A stretch of DNA of 22,436 bases from a virus, in IMG/VR virus record IMGVR_UViG_3300034093_000302, positions 1 through 22,436 of that record; one strand, 5' to 3'. Of this stretch, positions 7,438 through 14,026 are shown piece by piece. Within the stretch, counting starts at the first letter, position 1, and every line of letters starts with the position of its first letter. The notes beneath the pieces are model-generated. The model worked only from the letters and a program-made list of their open reading frames with translations, did no database searches and was not told the DNA's origin. A program made the position numbers and the translations under genes.

Positions 7438-8636
7438 TATCCTTTAACTCTTTTTAATCTTGGGTTAGCTGCCTTTGCTTTAGCAGAAGCCTTACGCGTA
7501 CCAGCAGCTAGTATAGCTCCAGCAGCTTTTTTAGATAATCCTTGCTTAGCAGCAATCTTTGCTTGTACTGCTTTAAATCCAGGATGCTTTACACCACCTC
7601 CTTTAGCCATGTTACCACCAGCCATTGGTTTATTTCCTAAACGCGTTTGAATAGGAGAAGATATAACAGGACCTCCTTTAGCCATTTTCTTTTTAACCAT
7701 ACCACCTTTTGACATAGAAGCTTCAGTATAATTAGTTAAAGCATCGCGTTCTTTACGTAATGCACCTCTCTTATCTCCTATAGCATAAACTTTATCCAGT
7801 AATCTACGCTCTCTCTTTTCATTTGTAGAATTATTGTATCTACTTTGAATTCTGTGTGATTTATTTTTTAAACGATCCATTTTATTATCTATTCTACCAG
7901 CTTTCTTTATACGATCTCTTGCACTCATTGTTTCTTCTGCTACGGGTGGAGTTGATTGAACACCAGGTTTTGGTATCATGGATGTAGATCCAGTTGGAGG
8001 AGTCTTTTTCATAGCTTGACGATCTCCTACCATTTTGGGGTTTGGTTTCATGGCTGACATCATTCTAGTATCTTCCATTCCCCTCATAGGAGCAGGGGGT
8101 GTAGTAGCAGGGGGTGTACTAGTAGTAGGTTTTTTAGGATCTCCTGTCATGCCACCACCTACGTCATACCTTTTTTTTTTGGTAACCATACCTCCTCTCC
8201 TCATAGAACCACCTGTTAAAGGATTAATAGTTGGGCTACCTGCTTTTTTTGAGTCTTTCTTCTCTTCTTTAAGAACTCTTACTTTAGCTCTAAGTTGCTG
8301 CCTTTCACTTGGTGCAGAAACCTTCTCACTACGGTTAGCTTTTATTTCATTAAGCTTGTTACCTACAGCTTCTTTAGCACCATAAAAAGATTTACGAACT
8401 CCACTAGCATAATCAGAAGCAACACCTTTAATAGTAGGTATTGTCTTTGTAGTTGAAACAGTACCTTGTTTACCTGGTCTGTCAACAGTTTTAGTTTTAA
8501 CAATAGTCTTAGAGTAACCTCCAGGATTAGTTGTTACAGTTCTTGTTTTTACTTTAGGTGGGTTACCATTAGTACCACCATCATTATACTTTTTCTTTTT
8601 AGTAACAGTACCACCAATTTTAGCTGCGTTTCTCAT
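7437..8636 (-). CDS. Large, very basic low-complexity protein with repeated GG-K motifs
   Basis: A 399-aa Lys/Arg/Thr/Pro-rich product, largely disordered by composition. It repeats a short motif in which GG precedes a hydrophobic residue and a Lys/Arg cluster: IGGTVTKKKKYNDGG near the start, MRRGGMVTKKKRYDVGGG in the middle, MSKGGMVKKKMAKGG and MAKGGGVK toward the end. Residues 240-310 are highly charged and helical. The last 50 residues form an apparently ordered basic domain (HPGFKAVQAKIAAKQGLSKK ..., ending NPRLKRVKG) that I recall from many uncultured phage proteins. The motif repeats resemble a linear binding signal. It is coupled by a one-base overlap to the 157-aa gene. Role unknown; DNA condensation or capsid cargo is plausible. 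Confidence 0.75.
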   Translation of the reverse strand: MRNAAKIGGTVTKKKKYNDGGTNGNPPKVKTRTVTTNPGGYSKTIVKTKTVDRPGKQGTVSTTKTIPTIKGVASDYASGVRKSFYGAKEAVGNKLNEIKANRSEKVSAPSERQQLRAKVRVLKEEKKDSKKAGSPTINPLTGGSMRRGGMVTKKKRYDVGGGMTGDPKKPTTSTPPATTPPAPMRGMEDTRMMSAMKPNPKMVGDRQAMKKTPPTGSTSMIPKPGVQSTPPVAEETMSARDRIKKAGRIDNKMDRLKNKSHRIQSRYNNSTNEKRERRLLDKVYAIGDKRGALRKERDALTNYTEASMSKGGMVKKKMAKGGPVISSPIQTRLGNKPMAGGNMAKGGGVKHPGFKAVQAKIAAKQGLSKKAAGAILAAGTRKASAKAKAANPRLKRVKG

Positions 8637-8655
8637 TATATATAAGTTTTAATAT

Positions 8656-8928
8656 TTAGCAATTCCATTTTCTAAGTGATAAGGCTTTCCTTGTAGGTTT
8701 ACCTTTTTCATCTTTCATAGGTCCGGGCATTCCGGACATTCTAGCACAAAAACTTTTTCTTCTGTTAGCATCTTTGCTGCCAGCTTTTAACTTAGATGGT
8801 TTTGTAGTTACAGCTGTCTGTAACTTAGAACCAGGGTTTGCAGCTCTGTAAGATGCAACTCCTTTTTTGTTAAGCCCGCCTTTAGGATCTTTACCTTCTT
8901 TGCGAGTCCAAGCTGGTGTCTTTGCCAT
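8656..8928 (-). CDS. Small basic protein, DUF6321-like
   Basis: Starting at ATG 8928 gives 90 residues beginning MAKTPAWTRKEGKDPKGG. The frame also contains a TTG at 8964, but that would overlap the neighbour by 32 nt, and the recognised conserved family begins at M-A-K-x-P-A-W-T-R-K-E-G, so the ATG is preferred. Conserved-looking blocks are the opening, the middle A-N-P-G-S-K-L-x-T-A-V-T, the R-R-K-S-F-C-A-R-M block and the C-terminal R-K-W-N-C. I recall this arrangement in small proteins of marine phages and algal giant viruses, filed as DUF6321 (unverified). It follows the DUF5872-like gene by 4 nt. The function is not known; the charge suggests nucleic-acid contact. Confidence 0.75.
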   Translation of the reverse strand: MAKTPAWTRKEGKDPKGGLNKKGVASYRAANPGSKLQTAVTTKPSKLKAGSKDANRRKSFCARMSGMPGPMKDEKGKPTRKALSLRKWNC

Positions 8929-8932
8929 TAGC

Positions 8933-9271
8933 TTATGCTTTTTTAACTCTTGCTCCCATCCCAACTCTTGACTTCTCAGCTTTCTTAGAAGCTAGTTTAG
9001 ATGGAGTAAGTTCATACTTTGTTTTAGGAGTATCCTTAGATACTTTCTTGGTAGGTCTGCAATATTCATTCTTACCACCGGCTCCACAAGCTTTACCACT
9101 TTTAGTGTCTTGCCATTTCTCAGATTCCCATCTTTTTAGATCAGACCCCGCTTTAGTTTTTCTAACAGTACCTGATCCCTTTCTACATTTAGCAATAGCT
9201 TGAGAAGCCCTTGCTGAAGGGAAGACAGCATACTGTGCTTTTACTTTACTATAGCAAGCATCTTTAGGCAT
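8933..9271 (-). CDS. Small Cys-containing basic protein, DUF5872-like
   Basis: A 112-aa product with two recognisable blocks. Block one is DACYSKVKAQYAVFPSARAS followed by A-I-A-K-C-R-K (residues 4-31). Block two is LKRWESEKWQDTKSGKACG, then YCRPTKKVSKDTPKT (residues 45-84). Both recur in small proteins of marine phages and of large algal viruses, as I recall under DUF5872 (unverified). Two Cys in each block could bind zinc. The C-terminus is Lys/Ser-rich. It overlaps the 43-aa gene by one base (TAATG) and is followed 4 nt later by the DUF6321-like gene; the two families often occur together, again from memory. Function unknown. Confidence 0.8.
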   Translation of the reverse strand: MPKDACYSKVKAQYAVFPSARASQAIAKCRKGSGTVRKTKAGSDLKRWESEKWQDTKSGKACGAGGKNEYCRPTKKVSKDTPKTKYELTPSKLASKKAEKSRVGMGARVKKA

Positions 9272-9402
9272 TACTTCTTGCAGCCGCAGCCACCTTTTTT
9301 AGTAGGGTAACTAGATGTCAAAGCCCCGCCTCGTTTATAGGCAGGGGACTTTGAAGCACCTATTAATTTGTTCTTCTCAGTATTATTTAATATCTGATTC
9401 AT
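9271..9402 (-). CDS. Micro-protein with C-terminal GG-Cys-Gly-Cys motif, 43 aa
   Basis: Starts MNQILNNTEKNKLIGASK and ends KKGGCGCKK-stop. An R-G-G-A motif precedes the Cys tail. Its stop overlaps the next start by one base (TAATG at 9271) and it begins one base after the stop of the 71-aa gene, so it fits snugly into the operon. The tail is like the GG-K endings of its neighbours with two cysteines added, as in the CGCGCGTC end of the 184-aa protein. It is short, so reality rests on this packing and the shared motif. Confidence 0.65.
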   Translation of the reverse strand: MNQILNNTEKNKLIGASKSPAYKRGGALTSSYPTKKGGCGCKK

Positions 9403-9403
9403 C

Positions 9404-9619
9404 TTAGTAACCTCTACGCATTTGCGAAGCACCCTGTCTCTTAGGAGTAGGTACTGGTTTGTTTACACCCCCTGAAGACTTACCGGCAGATACCTTAGTA
9501 GCTTTAAGTGGTGTATTAACGTGACCTGATGATTTACCTAATGATACAGGTGTATAGTTAAATACTGATTTGCTGTTTGGATTAGTCTTGCAACCAACTC
9601 CTTTACCTGAAGCTTTCAT
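9404..9619 (-). CDS. Small basic protein with tandem GKSSG repeat, 71 aa
   Basis: Starts MKASGKGVGCKTNPNSK and ends QMRRGY. Residues 28-57 contain two copies of G-K-S-S-G-x-V-N-x-P separated by a short Lys/Ala spacer (S-L-G-K-S-S-G-H-V-N-T-P and S-A-G-K-S-S-G-G-V-N-K-P). One Cys is near the N-terminus. There is no hydrophobic core to suggest a stable fold; it is probably disordered. It lies between the basic 238-aa protein (18 nt gap) and the 43-aa gene (1 nt gap). The family was not recognised. Its basic, repeat-rich makeup fits the surrounding cluster. Confidence 0.65.
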   Translation of the reverse strand: MKASGKGVGCKTNPNSKSVFNYTPVSLGKSSGHVNTPLKATKVSAGKSSGGVNKPVPTPKRQGASQMRRGY

Positions 9620-9637
9620 TTTATATTGTTTTTATGT

Positions 9638-10354
9638 TTAACACTTTTTACTTTTCATAGCACCACCCAATCTCTTCTTACTGTACTTGTCAACTGTATT
9701 GTTCCAATCAGTCATACCAGGTACGCGCATGCGAGGAGTTTCTTTCTTTTTAGGAGGAGCTGGTTTTTTATACTTATCTTGTATAGCCTTTAAGTCCTCA
9801 ACAATTTTTTTAACATTATCAACCTTTACTTTACTTTTCTGCTCCATGTTTCTAGACTCTGGTTTAGTAATGTAAGTACCTTGTTGTTGTTTTTTTCTGT
9901 ACTCCTCATAGTTTTTCTTAGCGATAGCTAATTCTACAGCAGGACTATACTTTTTAGCAGGTGCCGGAGCAGGTGTCTTAGCTTTTGGAGTAGATTTTGG
10001 AGTAGACTTCTTAACAGGAGCTGTTTTCTTTACTGGTGCTGCTGGAGTTACTGAACGTGGAGTACTAGGTTTAGGACCAGTAAGTTGAGGTGCAGGCACT
10101 AGTCCTGTAGATCCACCTTTTGGTTCAATCTTAGTCATTCCCTTAGGCTCCATCTTTATCATGGGCTCTTTATTAGCTCTTGTTACAACTTTGTCGTTAA
10201 TCTTGTTAACTTTAGTAGCTGTTCTTTTTACTATCTTATCTACTTTAGCAGCAGTTCTAATAGTACGTGCATCTTGACGGTTTGTAATTCTCGCAGAGCG
10301 CACAGCTTGTCTTGATGCTTGACGAGCAGCTCTTACTGGGTTTTTTGGAGGCAT
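9638..10354 (-). CDS. Histone-H1-like basic protein, paralogue 1
   Basis: A 238-aa product starting MPPKNPVRAARQASRQAVR. The first 55 residues match the start of its upstream neighbour almost throughout (same M-P-P-K-N-P-V-R-A-A-R-Q-A, T-N-R-Q-D-x-R-T and R-T-A-T-K-x-x-x-I-N). Residues 85-135 are Pro/Lys/Ala/Thr-rich like a histone H1 tail (KKTAPVKKSTPKSTPKAKTP). Then comes a charged helix (AIAKKNYEEYRKKQQQG), and the end reads KRLGGAMKSKKC, the GG-K motif. Arg/Lys spacing every three to four residues in the N-terminus suggests an amphipathic basic helix. Tandem duplication with divergence is clear from sight. A DNA-binding or capsid-internal role is inferred. Confidence 0.8.
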   Translation of the reverse strand: MPPKNPVRAARQASRQAVRSARITNRQDARTIRTAAKVDKIVKRTATKVNKINDKVVTRANKEPMIKMEPKGMTKIEPKGGSTGLVPAPQLTGPKPSTPRSVTPAAPVKKTAPVKKSTPKSTPKAKTPAPAPAKKYSPAVELAIAKKNYEEYRKKQQQGTYITKPESRNMEQKSKVKVDNVKKIVEDLKAIQDKYKKPAPPKKKETPRMRVPGMTDWNNTVDKYSKKRLGGAMKSKKC

Positions 10355-10365
10355 TGTATTATATT

Positions 10366-11232
10366 TTATTTTTTACGTTTAATTGATCCACCCCTTCTCT
10401 TCGTGACATAGTTTCTTTTTACAGCAGGTCCTTCAGGAGCTTGTCCGTATGCATTATTTTTCATACGGTCAAAATTCTGAATACCTATATAGTCATTCTT
10501 AGAAGATGGTCCATAGCGGCCTACATCAGCTTTCTTCTTTTTACCAAAAGATATTTTATCTATGGCCCCCAATAAAGCTTTCTTAGCCTCATCCGCTTTA
10601 GCCTTATCTGTAAAGGTATATGGTAAAGTGTTTTGACGGGTCTCACCTTTCTTAGGATCTAAGAACATATCTGGTACATAACCGTAGTCATCCTTCTTTT
10701 TAACAGGTGCTGTTTTTTTCTTAACTGGAGCCGCCTTTTTAACTGGGGCAGCCTTCTTAGCAGGGGCAGCAGCTTTTTTAGCATCATCAGCAGTCTTTCT
10801 AGCAGCAGCTTCAGCAGCACGTCTCTTAGCATCTGCTGTCATTTGTTGAGATTGCTGTTGCGCTGCTGGGCTTTTATATGGAGCATAAGAAGGTCCTTTA
10901 GCTGCAGGAGCTTTAGGCTTAACACCATATGTAAGTAAGTCCTTACCAGTAAATCCTGTTTTAGGAGTTGTTTTAGTTGATGCTGTAGGAGTAGTAGCAG
11001 TAGACTTTTTCTCAACTGCTTTTGCAGCTGGGTATGCTTTTACTTTAGATTCTGTTTTAGGAGTGGGCTTAGCATTAATTCTAGCAATCTTAGTAGCTGT
11101 TCTTGCTTGTATATTAGCTATTTTTTTGCCGGTCCTAACTGTACGTTCATCTTGACGGTTGGTTACTCTAGCTGCTCGTACTTGTTGTCTACCGGCTTGT
11201 CTTGCTGCCCTAACTGGATTCTTTGGAGGCAT
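10366..11232 (-). CDS. Histone-H1-like basic protein, paralogue 2
   Basis: A 288-aa product sharing its N-terminal 55 residues with paralogue 1 (MPPKNPVRAARQAGRQQVR) and its C-terminal signature (KRRGGSIKRKK versus KRLGGAMKSKK). Between them it has a long low-complexity part: Thr/Lys/Pro segment, an Ala/Lys/Gln helix (QQQSQQMTADAKRRAAEAAA), then a run of A-P-V-K-K repeats, as in histone H1 and bacterial Hc1/AlgP-type proteins. Residues 195-270 look more ordered and include YGYVPDMFLDP and KADEAKKALLGAIDKISFG. It lies 33 nt after the 338-aa gene and 11 nt before paralogue 1. The organisation suggests a duplicated pair of DNA-condensing or capsid-cargo proteins. Confidence 0.8.
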   Translation of the reverse strand: MPPKNPVRAARQAGRQQVRAARVTNRQDERTVRTGKKIANIQARTATKIARINAKPTPKTESKVKAYPAAKAVEKKSTATTPTASTKTTPKTGFTGKDLLTYGVKPKAPAAKGPSYAPYKSPAAQQQSQQMTADAKRRAAEAAARKTADDAKKAAAPAKKAAPVKKAAPVKKKTAPVKKKDDYGYVPDMFLDPKKGETRQNTLPYTFTDKAKADEAKKALLGAIDKISFGKKKKADVGRYGPSSKNDYIGIQNFDRMKNNAYGQAPEGPAVKRNYVTKRRGGSIKRKK

Positions 11233-11265
11233 TGTTTTAAATATATATTGTTTATACTAAGTTAA

Positions 11266-12282
11266 TTAAGAATTCCAATACTTCTCCACTTTTTTTGTAA
11301 TATCTTGAAGAAGTTCATCATTTAATGGATTCTTAAGATACTCAACAACATCCGCCTGGGTTCTTCCTAAAAGAGATGCACTATCCTTGTGATAGATAAA
11401 TCCATCTGCTTTTGCAATAACAACTTTATAATACACAGAGTCTTTTACAACACAGCGTAGTTTTAAAGTTTCCATATCTAGTGCACATGCATCTAAGAAG
11501 TTTTGTGCTGCACGGTTTCCAGATTTCTCAGTTCCTTCTCCTGTAATGAATCCATCCATGCTGTCATAGATTACATCATTTGAAGTATTCTTCTTATACT
11601 GGGCACCTGCTACGTCAACTACCTTAGCTACATATAACAGTTTATTTGTATTCTTATCAAACAATTTCTGCAACTCAGCAAGTGCTTTGTTACGTAATTT
11701 CTTAGTTTCAGTTTTAGTAGATACAGTTTCTTCATACTTATCTAAATAAAACTTTGGTGCTTGTTGACGTGAACGTGCATCTTCATAGCTTCTTGCAATA
11801 ATACTAAAACCTCCTGCATTAATAGCACAGATCTTAACCATATCATAAGGATCATTTGGATCCAAATAGATTGGAGTATTACCACACTTCATGTCAATCT
11901 TTCCCCAGAACTCATCATTGTCTGGTCTTAGCAATTCTACTTTACTCCAAAAGTCTTTATCTTCTGGGTCAAGAACATTAGATGCTAGCATTTGCTCAAG
12001 CTCGCATATAGTCTTTCTTATATCCATGATCTTAGCAGCACGTACTTCAGGATCTGGAATATTTCTAATGTCTGGAGCAAACTCATTAAGTCCTGTAACA
12101 TAGCGCTTAACGCCATTGTTCTCAAGACATGCTAATTGTTCAAAGTGTGTTACTCCCTCAAATAGAGAAAGTCCATACTGCTCAAGACCCATATTAGATA
12201 GTTTCCCATCAAAATAAGGTTTTACAGCCAACGGGCTGCGTTTATTATTAAACTTAGTTTCTACAAGTGTAAAGCTGCTCAT
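11266..12282 (-). CDS. Unknown virion-region protein, 338 aa
   Basis: Starts MSSFTLVETKFNNKRSPLAVKPYFDGKLSNMGLE at an ATG 4 nt after the AAAAACCAAC leader motif. No family was recognised. Visible parts: a beta-like N-terminus, a helical stretch with I-C-E-L-E-Q-M-L, a charged central helix (KTETKKLRNKALAELQKLF, about 188-206), and a mixed C-terminal region ending in a helix (DDITKKVEKYW-like). It contains no signal peptide, membrane segment or obvious catalytic motif. It begins the transcription block that follows the capsid terminator and is the first gene after the capsid protein, where capsid-associated, cargo or completion proteins usually lie. That is the only hint of function. Composition is balanced, unlike the basic proteins after it. 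Confidence 0.7.
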   Translation of the reverse strand: MSSFTLVETKFNNKRSPLAVKPYFDGKLSNMGLEQYGLSLFEGVTHFEQLACLENNGVKRYVTGLNEFAPDIRNIPDPEVRAAKIMDIRKTICELEQMLASNVLDPEDKDFWSKVELLRPDNDEFWGKIDMKCGNTPIYLDPNDPYDMVKICAINAGGFSIIARSYEDARSRQQAPKFYLDKYEETVSTKTETKKLRNKALAELQKLFDKNTNKLLYVAKVVDVAGAQYKKNTSNDVIYDSMDGFITGEGTEKSGNRAAQNFLDACALDMETLKLRCVVKDSVYYKVVIAKADGFIYHKDSASLLGRTQADVVEYLKNPLNDELLQDITKKVEKYWNS

Positions 12283-12286
12283 AACG

Positions 12287-12296
12287 GTTGGTTTTT
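12287..12296 (-). promoter_or_regulatory. Leader motif AAAAACCAAC before the 338-aa gene
   Basis: The exact decamer AAAAACCAAC ends 4 nt before the ATG at 12282, as it does before 15268 (4 nt) and 3492 (5 nt). A second related run, ACCAATAAAAAAC, lies directly upstream. A translation-enhancer role is inferred from the fixed spacing. Confidence 0.45.
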
Positions 12297-12319
12297 GTTT
12301 TTTATTGGTTTTTGTAAAA

Positions 12320-12353
12320 GTAGTAAAAAAGGGGGAGATTTTACCCTCCCCCT
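12320..12353 (-). terminator. Intrinsic terminator after the major capsid gene
   Basis: The minus-strand transcript forms an 8-bp GC-rich stem from 12353-12346 (AGGGGGAG) and 12337-12330 (CTCCCCCT), with an 8-nt loop, then a T-run (12329-12325) and a T-rich stretch. It lies about 19 nt past the stop of the capsid gene, as expected for an abundant transcript. Read-through or a weak promoter in the T-rich tail must serve the next genes. Confidence 0.85.
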
Positions 12354-12372
12354 GTTTACAGATTATTTATGA

Positions 12373-13995
12373 TTAGAATGATCCACCAGTGATTGGGTTA
12401 CGCATAACAATCTTCAATACTTTGGTTGGGTCTTTAACCCAGATCGCAGGCATTGTTTGAGACATGTATACACGGTATCCGTTAAACTGTCCAGAGCTTT
12501 GGAAACCTTGGGTACGTCCCATGTAATCCATAGTTCCGTTCTGGTACCACCACTTCAATTGGTTATCCCAATCTAATTTCAACAAGTAGATGTTGTCATT
12601 AGTGTTGTCAGTGATATCAAAAATGATGAATGAATAAGAAGACAATGGGAAACCATCAATGATTGGGTTTTCAATGTCATTGGTATGTAAGTTGTCAAAC
12701 GCTGGATTCAACACAAACTTAACGTTAGCCAAGAATGGGATAACATAAGAAGTGTAAGCAAATCCAAAGTTCAAATCCATACCTGAACCAGTGATAGCTC
12801 CGATGTCATGAGCTTGGATCAACAATCCAGAAGCCATTGCCTCACGCTTGATTGCCTCATTAACCATACGCATACCACCCATACCAGTTTGTACAATCAA
12901 CTGACGCTTAGGGTCTGGACCTTGAAAGTCAACCTTACCAGCATAGAAGTTGTAAATCTCTGAACGGAACAAATCCAAGTTGAAGTTAGACTTGTTGTAG
13001 ATACGCTTGAATGAGTTATCCAATTGTCTCCAAAGACCCACAGACAAACGGATATCATCTGGACCATCTTGACGCACACGTCCACCTTGTCCCCACATTA
13101 AGTAAGTCTCAATGTCAGTTGCTACTTTAGTCAAGTGAGCTGCTTCCATTGCAGTCAAGAATGTACGAGATAATGAACCATTATCCATAGCACGCTTAAC
13201 ATAATCCTTACCCATGCGTGAAACCATAGTCTCAAGACTAGTTACAGCTGGATCAGTTGTTTTGTCAAAGTTACGCCAGATCTCTACTACAGGTACAGTA
13301 CCATCTGCTTTCATTCCACCTTTGATCATAAGATCAGCGCGAGAAGATACAGAATAGTGTACGTGTGCTTCTGATCCTCCTACAAAGTTGTAGAATTCAC
13401 GGAAACCAGTAGCAGTTACAATGTCAGAGAAACGCTCTCCGTACTCACCACGAGCAGAACCTTTACGGTAAAGCTTAGTACCAGGAGTTAAGTAATCTGC
13501 ACTAAGTCCATAAGATGAATCATTGTTCACCAATTGAACTGTGTATAAGAAAGCATCACCTAGAGGAATAATATCATCTGCAGTGATGTACATCTCAGCA
13601 CCGTTGTATTTGTCATAAGTGATTATATCACCATGTCCAAATTCTCTGCGTGAGATTTTGATTTGGAAGGTTTGTCCGTCAACACCTACGTTGTCAAATG
13701 AACCACCATTCTCTTCTAAGTCAACAATGTAAGGAAGATCCATTACAACTGGTGTTTGCCACTTGTACTCTCCACGAGCATTATTAACATTAATTACGTT
13801 CTTTCCACCAAAGCTAGACATTTGGTACAAAGGCATTTCTACCTTTTGCGCCATTGCCCAAAGATCCACTGGTCCTAAGTCCATAGGTTCAGCGTTCTTG
13901 AGCATGTTAACCAAGTGGTAAGAATCTACGTGTGAACTAGCTGCGTAGTTGGTATCTCGTAGAAATATACCATTGTTTAAAACTGGAGTTGCCAT
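12373..13995 (-). CDS. Major capsid protein (candidate, HK97-like)
   Basis: A 540-aa product starting MATPVLNNGIFLRDTNYAAS. It is the gene directly after the acidic scaffold-like protein and downstream of terminase and portal, which is the usual capsid position. It has no signal peptide and no low-complexity region, and a length typical of major capsid proteins of large Bacteroidota phages. Alternating hydrophobic and polar strands (YKWQTPVVMDLPYIVDLEE), a long central helical part (about 265-330) with many charged residues, and a beta-rich end (YVIPFLANVKFVLNP ... IDGFPLSSYSFIIFDI) fit an HK97-type fold, though that cannot be proved by eye. Its own strong terminator and the AACCCTTAAA leader support abundant expression. 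No maturation protease gene is visible in the window, so proteolytic processing is not indicated. Confidence 0.8.
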   Translation of the reverse strand: MATPVLNNGIFLRDTNYAASSHVDSYHLVNMLKNAEPMDLGPVDLWAMAQKVEMPLYQMSSFGGKNVINVNNARGEYKWQTPVVMDLPYIVDLEENGGSFDNVGVDGQTFQIKISRREFGHGDIITYDKYNGAEMYITADDIIPLGDAFLYTVQLVNNDSSYGLSADYLTPGTKLYRKGSARGEYGERFSDIVTATGFREFYNFVGGSEAHVHYSVSSRADLMIKGGMKADGTVPVVEIWRNFDKTTDPAVTSLETMVSRMGKDYVKRAMDNGSLSRTFLTAMEAAHLTKVATDIETYLMWGQGGRVRQDGPDDIRLSVGLWRQLDNSFKRIYNKSNFNLDLFRSEIYNFYAGKVDFQGPDPKRQLIVQTGMGGMRMVNEAIKREAMASGLLIQAHDIGAITGSGMDLNFGFAYTSYVIPFLANVKFVLNPAFDNLHTNDIENPIIDGFPLSSYSFIIFDITDNTNDNIYLLKLDWDNQLKWWYQNGTMDYMGRTQGFQSSGQFNGYRVYMSQTMPAIWVKDPTKVLKIVMRNPITGGSF

Positions 13996-14010
13996 GTTTT
14001 TTTTTGTTTA

Positions 14011-14020
14011 TTTAAGGGTT
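14011..14020 (-). promoter_or_regulatory. Leader motif AACCCTTAAA before the capsid gene
   Basis: The minus strand reads AACCCTTAAA, then AACAAAAAAAAAC just before the ATG at 13995, 15 nt away. The same decamer plus A-run precedes the 499-aa structural gene (5667-5676). No Shine-Dalgarno site is present. Role inferred as a high-expression leader. Confidence 0.4.
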
Positions 14021-14026
14021 AGTTAA

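Noticed and set aside
8035-8385. Plus-strand open frame of 116 codons opposite the 399-aa basic protein
   Set aside because: It is the mirror of Lys/Arg/Gly-rich minus-strand coding, giving a spurious Leu/Phe/Ser-rich translation; no start context and all neighbours read minus.
8929-8964. TTG start for the DUF6321-like gene
   Set aside because: It would overlap the previous gene by 32 nt, and the conserved family opening matches the ATG at 8928.
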